Source of the DNA: Pollenia angustigena
Lineage: Eukaryota > Arthropoda > Insecta > Diptera > Polleniidae
NCBI GenBank assembly: GCA_930367215.1
Contig: OV884058.1
Span: 106,105,802-106,169,801 of the forward strand
Reading direction: 5' to 3'
Length of the DNA stretch: 64,000 nucleotides
The notes below the pieces were generated by a model. It saw only the letters and a list, made by a program, of their open reading frames with translations. It did not search any database and was not told where the DNA came from. Shown here piece by piece: positions 54,961 through 64,000 of the stretch (the stretch's first letter is position 1; the number at the start of each line of letters is the position of its first letter). The position numbers were made by a program, and so were the translations under genes.

Positions 54961-55746
54961 AACAAGTAAGAGAGCTATATTCGGCTGTGCCGAATCTTAT
55001 ATACCCTTCACCATTGTGGGAGCAGAATACAGAGCAACTAGACAAAAGCTAAATAATTTTTACATATGTATACATACATAATTATAATACTTTAAACTCC
55101 ATTACAAATTAAATTTAAAAAGCGAAAACTGGTAAATATTTTTTTTAAATCGTTTTTAGAACATAAAAAAATAAAAATTAAAAAATAATTTTCTTTTAAA
55201 AAGACCAGATTCGAACCAGAGAACTCAGAGAAGGAACGTTGTTTGAATATCATTAAAATGAAATATGGCCCGTTTTATGTTCACTGTGTAGGGTTGTAAT
55301 TACTTTTGTTCACCACAATAGCAAAGTTGTAAACCATAAAACTTATTTGAGTTGAGAACTGAAATATGGAAACATATTCACCAAAATAGTTTGTGGCATG
55401 TAAGTATGCGTGTTTGTTTTCTTTTATCATTTTGGGGAGTTTTTAAGTAGCAAAAAAACACACAAAAATTCCTAGTTTCGATTTGTTAAAATAATTTGGT
55501 TAAATAGATGAAATAATATAGAAGGATGATAACGAAAATCATATTGAGCGTTATGCTAGTATATGTAAACAATTGAAAGGGGGGGGGGGGGGGGGGGGGT
55601 AGAGGGACAACCGGATTTGAACTTCGCTTTTCATAAGGACCCAGAATATATCTACTTTATAGGGTGTAGGATCAATATTGTAGAAATTACAAACGGAATG
55701 ACAAAGTTATATATACCCTTTTACCTTCGGTGAAGGGTATAAAAAA
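54961..55746 (-). mobile_element. INE-1-like element, family B (copy 2)
   Basis: AAACAAGTAAGAGAGCTATA with hairpin TTCGGCTGTGCCGAA, then TATACCCTTCACCATTGTGG; right end TTCGGTGAAGGGTATAAAAA. The place where other copies have the GACGGACA array carries a run of 21 G (55579-55599). Confidence 0.8.
55579..55599 (+). repeat. G21 homopolymer
   Basis: Twenty-one consecutive G, very unusual in this AT-rich window. Could be real, or a sequencing or assembly artefact. Confidence 0.9.
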
Positions 55747-57117
55747 AATAATTTTTGGGATTGCAGTATTTTGATCATAACTTAGCCATTTTTAAACCGA
55801 TTTGAAAGATTTAAATACCGAGGTGCTTAGGAAGAAATTTACCATTTACTTGACTTAAAAAGTTTGGACTCGGGAAGATCTATGATTCCCAAAAATGGAT
55901 ATTTTAATAAAAAACATTTTATTTTGGCCATAACTTTTTTGTGTCTGAACCGATTTCCCGAGTCTTGTGTAAAATATGTTCTACTAAAAATTTCCAATAT
56001 TTTGGTATGTAAGTCATATCCATAGGACATATGGTAGCCTTAAAATTTAGGTTTTTATACAATTTTTAATTTTTTTGTACGGGAGGTACCACGCCCACTT
56101 CTCCAATCCCGCCCACATTTTGTAGGATGGTGTGTATTGGCAACCTAATTTTGTGTACCTAGTTTGGAAGATTTGGCTTTTTCCGTTCACCAGATATACA
56201 GCAAAAGGTAATAAAAATACAACAACAACAAGGGATTTGTTTAAAAAATTAGAGGTAGTCGTGGTTTTTCGCTGATAACTCAGCCATTTTTTAACCGATT
56301 TGACAGATTTGTATACCGACGTGTTAAGCAAGAAATTTACCATTTGTTTGTGTTATAAAACTTGGACTCGGGAAGATCCATGGTTACCGAAAATGGGTAT
56401 TTAAAAAAAAAAAAATTAAATTTTGGTCATAACTTTTTTGTATCTGAACCGATTGTCCCGAGTTTTTTATAAAATATGTTCTACTAAAAATTTCCGATAT
56501 TTTGGTATATAAATCATATCCATAGGACATATGGCAGCCTTAAAATTTAGGTTTTTATAAAATTTTTAATTTTTTTTGTACGGGAGGTACCACGCCCACT
56601 TCTCCAATCCCGCCCACATTTTGTAGGATGGTGTGTATTGGCAACCTAATTTTGTGTACCTAGTTTGGAAGATTTGGCTTTTTCCGTTCACCAGATATAC
56701 AGCAAAAAGTAATAAAAATACAACAACCACAAGGGATTTTTGGGAAAAATTAGAGGTAGTCGTGGTTTTTTGCTCATATCTCAGCCATTTGTGGACCGAT
56801 CTGGCTGAATTTCAATAGCAAAATTATAATAAGAATACCTGACAGAAAGATACCCCAACGAAGCTCCCATCATATCTGAGGGCTTCGGAAAACCCATTTC
56901 AACAGACAGACGGACAGACGGACAGACGGACAGACGGACAGACGGACAGACGGACAGACGGACAGACGGACAGACGGACAACCGGATTTGAACTTCGCTT
57001 TTCATAAGGACCCAGAATATATCTACTTTATAGGGTGTAGGATCAATATTGTAGAAATTACAAACGGAATGACAAAGTTATATATACCCTTTTACCTTCG
57101 GTGAAGGGTATAAAAAC
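55747..57117 (-). mobile_element. INE-1-like element, family B (copy 3), with 502-bp internal duplication
   Basis: GGGAGGTACCACGCCCACTT occurs at 56080 and again 502 bp later, with the surrounding 0.5 kb also duplicated. Right end TTCGGTGAAGGGTATAAAAA as in copy 2; the hairpin end is missing. An 8-bp minisatellite (GACGGACA)n fills about 56904-56980. Confidence 0.75.
56904..56980. repeat. 8-bp minisatellite (GACGGACA)n
   Basis: About nine near-perfect units. The corresponding site in other INE-1-like copies has only one to three units. Confidence 0.92.
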
Positions 57118-57266
57118 AAATGAGTGTGTTGAAATTGGTTTTTATTTATTCTTGCAGACCTCTAGTTAGTATACGCACTCCATATTGTCTGTAAACATTT
57201 TTTTATACACCACAAAACTTTTGCTGTGATTTGAAGCTGACGTTTGGATACAGATAACGTAGATAA

Positions 57267-58448
57267 TTAGTAAAAATAGTGTCTTTTGATACCACCGCCA
57301 CTAACACTGGGGTTAATAATGGCGCTGCATATTTGCTCGAACAGAAATTAGGACGAAAACTACTTTTTCTTCCATGTCGCCACCATATCAGTGAATTGTT
57401 GGTCAAATCTGTATTTGAAATGAGTTTTGGGAAAACATCCGGGCCAGAAGTTCTTCTCTTCAACAGATTTGCCAAAAATTGGAAACACATTGAAGCTAGC
57501 ATCTTCCAAAGTGGAATTTTGGACGGATAAGTGGTTCAAATTTTAACAACATCGCACTTAGATTTTTTGAAGAATTTTTGTATAAATGCGTTAAAATTCC
57601 ATTACTTGCGTGCAGATTATAAAGAGTTACTTGAGTTAACGCTCCATTTTATTGGGGAGCGGGTACCAGATTTTTCACAATTTCGTTTGCCTGGTGCAAC
57701 ATCGCATGCACGATTCATGTCAAAGTGCATTTATTGTTACAACATATTTCTATTTCGCGAACAGTTCAAATTGACAGCAACAGAATTGAAAAGTCTTCGG
57801 AGCATTTGCTTATTTTTGACTATCATATATGTACCTTATTGGTTCCGATGTGTGAACGCTATAGAAGCGCCAAAACTAGATCTTGATTTCATCCAAAACG
57901 TTGTATCCTATTTTGATAAAAAAGTTTCGACCGCATTATTGCAAAAAATAAGAAAGCATTTGTGGTATTTGTCAGAAGAAACTGTTGGCCTTGCATTTTT
58001 TGATGAAAGCGTGCCGTTGGAAATAAAAAAGAAGATGGTCCAAAAACTCGACATCGGCAATGACATACATGGAAATGATGAACAAATTTCAAAAAGGAAT
58101 GTTGTCAATATGGATGAAATATTCTCTTACGCGTCAAGAGATATATCAGATTTTGTTTCTCCATTGACAAAGACATTTTTTTCTCGATTAGCCATAAACC
58201 CAAAATTTTTAAAATCGGAACCTTCTCAATGGCAGCAGAGGGATGATTATTGCGCTGGAAAAGCTGTCTGTCAACATTTGAACGTTATAAATGATGCGGC
58301 AGAAAGAGCAATTAAACTCATCACGGATTACAATAAATCGTTAACTTACGATGAGACAGATAAGCAGTACCTACTCCAAGTTGTTGAGCACTATCGTCAT
58401 TTATATCCGTCCCACAACAAATCTTCTCTTTTAAATTTATCAACTTAA
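57267..58448 (+). pseudogene. hAT-like transposase, C-terminal two thirds
   Basis: One frame runs from the stop at 57264 to TAA at 58446-58448 with a single internal stop (TAA 57528-57530). SFDTTATNTGVNNGAAYLL holds a candidate catalytic aspartate; LPCRHHISELLV fits the C-x-x-H block of hAT transposases; then GKTSGPEVLLFNRF, an alpha-helical insertion region, and ... INDAAERAIKLITDYNKSL, a candidate catalytic glutamate segment. This matches a transposase-like group common in insects and other animals. About 390 residues remain. The N-terminus is absent; the nested element at 54463-57164 sits just upstream. I rate hAT membership as likely, not certain. Confidence 0.7.
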
Positions 58449-58464
58449 TAAAATCAATCAAATA

Positions 58465-60060
58465 AATTTACACTTTTTTTTGAAATTTCGAAATTTTCAT
58501 TAAAAAAATTATTGTAGAAGCATAGCTGCATTTTCCAATTTTAAATGAATTTGTATGAGAGCCCCCCTAAAAAGTAAAGGTAAAGGGCAAGTATGTATCG
58601 AGAAAATGTTTAGGACAAAAAACTAATCGAGGTCGGTCATACATTTTATTCCCCTAGGTCTGACTTCTTGGCAGTTATGGAGCTTTTTCTTCAATATATT
58701 TCTAGTCTGTAGTTAAAATTTTGAATGGGAGCCCCTAATGAATGGAAATAGCAGGTAGGTATTTTAGAAATAAATGATGGAGATGAAAAATAAAGTGGAG
58801 TTGGTCATACATTTGACCCTTCTTGAGGCATCCTAGGCACTACACGGGCCAAAAATAAGAATTTCAATTATACAAATATGGCGGTTTAATAAAATTCTTA
58901 AATTAATTAATTAAAAATTTTGTGAATACATAAAATCAAAAGTTGTGAACAGATTTTAATCATTTATAGCTTGTTTTGTTTGCAATATTGTTTTTTATAT
59001 GACTATATAAAATAAGAAGCAAAGCACCATTTTTCAATTTTTTTATTCAAAATTCCGAAATTTTAATAAAAAAATTTATTTTTTTTTCCAGAAAAAAAAT
59101 TATGTTTCTAAAACGACTGCGCATATAAGAAAAACGTTTTACCTTTCTTAAAGTAAATTTTATTGCGGAATTTCGGTTTTTTTTAGTTTTTCAATAAGCT
59201 AAAGCGTTTTTGAGTTACGCGAACATATGTTGTGCAACCTCCTTAATTTTTGAAATAACGGTATATCTCGAAAACCAAAGCCAATATGAAGAAAAAAGTT
59301 TTAACTTTCTTAAAGTAAATTTTGTTGCGGAATTTCGGTTTTTTTTGTTTTTCAATAAACTAAAGCGTTTTTGAGTTACGCGAACATATGTTGTGCAACC
59401 TCCCTAATTTTCGAAATAACGGTATATCTCGAAAACCAAAGCCAATATGAAGAAAAAAGTTTTAACTTTCTTAAAGTAAATTTATTGCCGAATTTCGGTT
59501 TTTTTTAAGTTTTTCAATAAGCTAAAGCGTTTTTGAGTTGCGCGAACATATGTTGTGCAACATCCTTAATTTTCGAAATAACGGTATATCTCGAAAACTA
59601 AAGCTAACCTAAAAAAACGGCTAGCACTACTGGATTCAGCGACCCCGAATTAGTTAAAATTAGTTAAAAATCTTTCGTTCGTATCATACTAAAATATTAA
59701 ACTGCAAATACTTTAATCTATCTATACAATATATAATTTCTTAGTATGTCAGGATGTTTGCATGTATGTCCTATTCTTTCCGCAACTTTCTGAAGCCATC
59801 TGATGACATAGGAAGCTGAAATTTGGCACACTTTCTCTGCGGAAGATCGTAGCATAGTCATATTTTTGATTTTCGGCTTTTCAACTAGTATAACTATAAA
59901 GATCTGATAGAAAAGATGTTTTTTTTTATAAAATGGGGAACTTTGGGCCCCACCCGGCACGGATTGACCTGAAAAATTAGGTCATGATTTCTTAAACCAA
60001 ACCTCATATTTTAAACAGCGCAAACAATTAAATTTAAAAAAAAAAATTGCGACCAGTCTA
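58465..60060 (-). repeat. Right long TIR of the hAT-like element
   Basis: Inverted counterpart of 52715-54395: the same tandem units AACGGTATATCTCGAAAACC and GGGGAACTTTGGGCCCC. It contains about 250 bp (58545-58800) not seen in the left arm and lacks the MITE. Confidence 0.8.
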
Positions 60061-60072
60061 GTGTTCACTCTA

Positions 60073-60704
60073 CCCAGACAGCACTGTATGTTCATATCGC
60101 ACATCTAGTTCAAAAGTGGCTCGACACAACATTTTCATTTTTCGGGTTTATAAAAAATATCAATGTATTTTCTTGTTGTTAACTGTTGCTAAAAAACAGT
60201 TATGTCTTTCTTTAAGTTTCCATTGGTATAAAGTTGCAATTCTTAAATGTCACTTATTTTTAGTTGTATCGAAAATATAATGGTGTAGATCTATTTTTAA
60301 AGAACATTTTAAACAAATTATGTTTAATTCAACCATATTATTGTCCTCTACAATCATATGTTTAAATTAGTCGTCCACTAGGAAGTCACAACCATATTAT
60401 GGCTGCATCTATACATATTATGGTTAAACATGACACTAATTTGTTTTTTAATTAACAATAGTATTTTCCTCTTTTTTAAGATTAATATGCTATGGTTGAA
60501 AACCAACCATGCTATTATAAGTGTAACTATAACACGTTCGGAGGCAACCATAATATGGTTGTGACTTCTTGATGGATGACCAATTCAACCATAATAGGGT
60601 TGTCGGTGACAATAATATGGGTAAATTTAACAAATTACGTTTAAAATTAGCTTTAAAAATAGTTTTGTTGGAGGTGACTATATAAAAACATATTTTTGAC
60701 TGGG
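60073..60704. mobile_element. Possible TA-target MITE, CCCAGACAG end
   Basis: Left TA then CCCAGACAG, right ...TTGACTGGG then TG. Inner inverted segments (AGTCACAACCATATTATGG near 60391 and its complement near 60547). Ends resemble the CCCAGGCAG family at 28124, but the target duplication is imperfect. Confidence 0.4.
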
Positions 60705-61690
60705 TGTACTGCTAAGTGCTTAATTTTAATTGATAAAATAAATCTTTGTTGGAGTTTACTTGTGTCAGTTTAAAATTTGGCAAAACTTATTATATTAAAA
60801 AACTTAATATAATTCGGTAACTTGTGCAAATGAAACATCGTCAAAAATGACTCAACTAAAAATTGTTCATTATCTAGTGTATAAATATATCAGTGGTATG
60901 GCGTACTAGCTCTGTACGTCTATATTCGCTAGCTCATCAAAAAACTACCGCTAGTCCCAGTACAATCTACCTCACATGCTTTTGAGTGTCGAATTTAACA
61001 CGGATGTCCTACGATGTGGTCATTGACCCCTCTCTGCATAAGCTTTACCTACCATAAGGGTTAGCTACTTATATCTTCAAAACGTGATAGCAAAAAGCCA
61101 GCGATTTGGTTGTTGTTCAAATAACAGGATCTATATCTTGAAACAAATTGTTTTCTGCATTACTTGGAGCTATAGAATAAGCTAGCAAAACGTGGGTACC
61201 TATTTTAACATTTAAACACTGGATATTGGTGTCAAGGGAAAGATTTAAGTATGATTTAAATGTCACGTCACTAGTCCCTAGTACAAATTGAGTAAAAGTG
61301 CTTTTGAATGCTTAAATATTTAAAATAACGCGTGTTTTAGCAAAGACTTGTGCATTTTTCTTTGCTTTCATGTATGAATATTTACAATAACTGACTTTTT
61401 AGCAAAAACTTGTTAGTTGCTCGCCGTTACTTGAAATGCGGTTGACGCAAGGGTCAATTTGTCCAATTTTATTCAAACATCAGATTATGTTAGAAAACAC
61501 TTTTAGTGAGGATATCATGAAGTTAGAAAGCGATATGATAGCAAATTTCAGAGATACAAAAAATTCAAGTCTTTTAGATCATAATCTGTATGGATTTTTC
61601 CAAAGTTTTGTTTTTAACTATTTTTTTTTAAGATCAAAAACAGTTTTTTTCGATTTTTGAAATACTAAGTTTTTTGAGTTGAATCTCTTT
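60705..61690. other. No feature recognised
   Basis: About 1 kb, AT-rich, with no supported gene; the 74-codon frame at 61436 has no recognisable motif. Confidence 0.4.
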
Positions 61691-61694
61691 TGAA

Positions 61695-62275
61695 CTAGGT
61701 GTGCGAAATGTATTTTCTGGGTCTTTCAGTAATTCTTATCAATTTAGCCATGCCCGTATGTTGAAAGTAAGCCAACTTCCGTAAGGCTCAGCAGAAAAGA
61801 CAAATTTGGGTGTCAAATTGTTATTAGTTCCCCAGAACAGTTTCGGAATCGGTTCAGTAGGATAAGAGTTATGCACCAACATGTGGAACAATCTCCATAC
61901 AAAACTGACAAAAACTAAGATAAATTGGTTGCAGAATGCACTGATTGCCATTAAATTTCAACACCTTCGTTATCTATGTCACCAAGTTTCGTGAAGTTCG
62001 GTCCATAATTTATCTTAGACCCCATATAAAGGCCACTCTTCGAAATCAGCATTAAAGTTCAACATACTTAGATCTACTCGAAATCACACCAGAAAATTTC
62101 ATGAAGATCGAGTCATAATTTATCATAAGCCCCGCCCCATATAAAACCCACTCTCGGAAAAAACTTTAATACGCCTTAAACCGTAAAACTTAATAAAATT
62201 TTTAAATTAAGCCTTGCAGTCTGCTAAGACTAGAAATAAAATTTCGTGAAGATAGGTGATATTGTGGTGCAATTT
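61695..62275 (+). mobile_element. INE-1-like family A, old diverged fragment
   Basis: Recognised by TTTTCTGGGTCTTTCAGTAA, ATTTAGCCATGCCCGTATG, ACCCCATATAAAGGCCACTC and GTGAAGATCGAGTCATAATT. Ends are lost. Confidence 0.6.
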
Positions 62276-62793
62276 TGTTGGATTAAACAACTAAAGACAA
62301 GAGTCCCACATAGATTTACTAAAGTTAAAAAATAAACTTTGTTCAAGCGGGAATTGATCACAATTGAATATCCCTAGAATTCCCGGGACGAGTAATCCCA
62401 GGAATTAATTCTAGTTAGCATATATACTGTTGAACAGAAATGTATTTTGACTAGATTTTATGGTGAAATAATTGCTATTTTTTTTTTACACACAGAAAAC
62501 AAAAAAAAAACATGTTTAATCCTTATATATAAATCCTTATATATATATGAAGGGTTCAAAGCTGAACCGAACCAAGTCATTAAATAAAATGCATATATGT
62601 ATTTCAGAACTGGTGTGAAATTCTTCGCAAAGTTTAACTCTATGGAGTTCTGTAATGGACTAAATCAAAAAGTGTTTGTTCCTAAGGTAACGGTAATATA
62701 CCCAAGTCAATGGCTCCAGAAATTAATGACAATTCACTTACTCAAACTCAAAATATTATTAAATTTTCTTTTTTGACTTGGTTTAAAAATACT

Positions 62794-63030
62794 GGGGTCT
62801 AATCACCGCATACGATATCGAGCAAAATTCATCGAAATTATTTATTTTGGTATCTTGAAACTCGATATCGAATGAAATGTATTGAATTTGAAATAATAGC
62901 ATTCGACATCGAGTAACACGACATTACATTTATCGAGTTTTCATTCGATACGCCAGTGTCTATCGTATGCAAAAAAATTCAATACTTTATTCGATACGAT
63001 AGTATCGAATGCAGTGATTAGAACCCGGGT
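62794..63030. mobile_element. MITE of about 235 bp
   Basis: GGGGTCTAATCACCGCAT at the left and, inverted, GGGTTCTAATCACTGCAT at the right; the interior is rich in TATCGA and ATTCGATA motifs in both orientations. No clear target duplication. Confidence 0.58.
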
Positions 63031-63279
63031 TTTCTTACTTAAAAACTGTTGTTTAATTTTTCGCAACTTAAGGTGAAATAAGTTCTTGTGAAACTTAAGT
63101 AAATTTTTAATTTTGGAGTGTTGTAAATAGGTATACAGGATTTTTGGCAATTCGAAAAATATATCTTTAAAAAACTAAGGTAAAATTGTTGGCTATAATG
63201 TTGCAGATGTGCAGGAATACTTTTAATGTGGCAATGCAAAACTTAAGTTATATTTGTGTATTATTAGAACTGTGATGAC

Positions 63280-63367
63280 ACGAAATTTGAGGAAAAGTCT
63301 TCAATTTGTATTTATAGTGCTACTATAGTAATTCATTTTTGGTAAGAGTCACAATTTCTGTCTGGGT
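63280..63367. repeat. Right-end fragment of the CCCAGGCAG MITE family
   Basis: TTGTATTTATAGTGCTACTA ... GAGTCACAATTTCTGTCTGG then GTA resembles 28640-28740. Confidence 0.5.
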
Positions 63368-64000
63368 AAGGGATTAACTTTGGATAACTTTTCTAACGAC
63401 CTTGGCCTCTTCGTTTTCTTAGCAACAGTCTTTGTTTAAAAAGCAGTTGCCAAGCTAATCTTATTGAACACTATCGACTATTTTCGGACTTCATATTTTG
63501 ATATTATTAATTTTGATATCAAACATATTGAATTACGAGAAAATAAAAATGTTGGTGGTCTACAAAGTCAACTAACTCTTTGTACATAAGTTTTAAAGAT
63601 CATCTGTAAGAAAACTTACAATTAATTTAAAACATAACCGGTTTTTTTGTCATTCACTGTATAAATTGACATTTAAATATTACGAACATATTCGTTGTAA
63701 TTTAAACCGCTGTCATGGTAACTTATCAAGAAATCAATAAGAAACCAACAAATAAAGTTAAAGTTGTAATAGAAATTCTTTTACTTATTTATCTATTTCA
63801 AAAAATTTTAAATAACATTTACAAAAAAAGGACAACGAATTAAAGAAGTATAATGACTGAAAAGAAACCAGTTGGGGTAAAAGTTTAAAAATTAAACAAT
63901 AACCCAAATACCTTATGCAAATAGAAGAAAATCAGAGCTAATTTTAATGTTAAGAAATAAGCATAAGAAATGGAAATTGGAAAATAAAATAAAAGAATGT
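63368..64000. other. No feature recognised
   Basis: AT-rich end of the window, no coding or repeat end recognised. Confidence 0.4.

Larger units (their letters stand above)
54463..57164. mobile_element. hAT-type element nested in the transposase region
   Basis: Ends TAGAGGTCTGC and GCAGACCTCTA. Flanks GTTCGTAT (54455-54462) and GTTAGTAT (57165-57172) agree at 7 of 8. Most of its 2.7 kb is occupied by INE-1-like family B copies. No transposase of its own seen. Confidence 0.68.
52715..60060 (+). mobile_element. 7.3-kb hAT-like element with very long TIRs
   Basis: Left TAGACTGGTCGCA and right TGCGACCAGTCTA, with identical 8-bp flanks GTGTTCAC (52707-52714 and 60061-60068). The inverted similarity extends about 1.6 kb inward on each side. 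The central part encodes a transposase (57267-58448). A 252-bp MITE (53070) and a 2.7-kb hAT-type element (54463) are nested inside. Confidence 0.82.

Noticed and set aside
54605..55045. 146-codon minus-strand frame
   Set aside because: Overlaps the end of an INE-1-like element and AT-rich DNA; no motif and no supporting context.
56904..56980. CRISPR-like array
   Set aside because: Short 8-bp units without spacers, in a eukaryotic repeat element.
56781..57005. Frame encoding repeated SVRLSVCP peptides
   Set aside because: Product of the (GACGGACA)n minisatellite.

Overview
The window looks like AT-rich heterochromatin or intergenic DNA from a dipteran, most likely a calyptrate fly. I base this on several families of DINE-1/INE-1-type repeats (ends TATACCC..., 3' hairpin followed by ...CTTGTTT), Jockey-clade LINEs, and hAT, P, pogo, mariner and piggyBac remnants. 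I found no convincing single-copy host gene. Almost every coding-like stretch belongs to a transposable element (TE), and most are broken. Boundaries below were read by eye from terminal inverted repeats (TIRs) and target-site duplications (TSDs); family names without a protein match are inferences from those ends.

Layout. 0.2-3.0 kb: a 5'-truncated Jockey-like LINE with an open 899-residue reading frame. 4.5-5.1 kb: a P-element/THAP9-like transposase scrap. 5.3-6.4 kb: an INE-1-like element. 6.66-19.65 kb: a composite DNA transposon of about 13 kb, probably CMC/EnSpm-like. Its left end starts a transposase gene on the + strand and its right end starts an intron-containing DUF4806 gene on the - strand. 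Both TIRs carry the same short coding leader. Inside it sit a tRNA-headed 562-bp tandem repeat that splits the transposase, a full-length but dead Jockey copy, a hairpin MITE, a foldback-like palindrome and two INE-1-like copies. 21-29 kb: MITEs, a dead LINE reverse transcriptase, a 1.3-kb hAT-type element and a piggyBac-type MITE. 30-30.6 kb: a PHD-finger reading frame. 31-35.1 kb: a 4.1-kb element with nested pogo-like, hAT-like and mariner-like insertions. 35.2-37.05 kb: two long-TIR elements. 37.2-39.5 kb: a Ty3/Gypsy-type gag-protease reading frame with one LTR. 39.8-41.4 kb: INE-1-like elements with a 159-bp minisatellite. 43.6-45 kb: a 1.3-kb hAT-type element. 45.55-52.03 kb: a TIR element carrying a nested 2.8-kb hAT with a decayed transposase. 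52.7-60.06 kb: a 7.3-kb hAT-like element with TIRs of about 1.6 kb and a nearly open transposase, interrupted by another hAT-type element that itself holds INE-1-like copies. 60-64 kb: scattered small repeats.

The genes do not form a host pathway. The main biological content is a record of nested transposition. The clearest candidates for something little described are the convergent two-gene element at 6.66-19.65 kb with a TIR-encoded shared leader, and the long-TIR hAT-like element at 52.7-60.06 kb.
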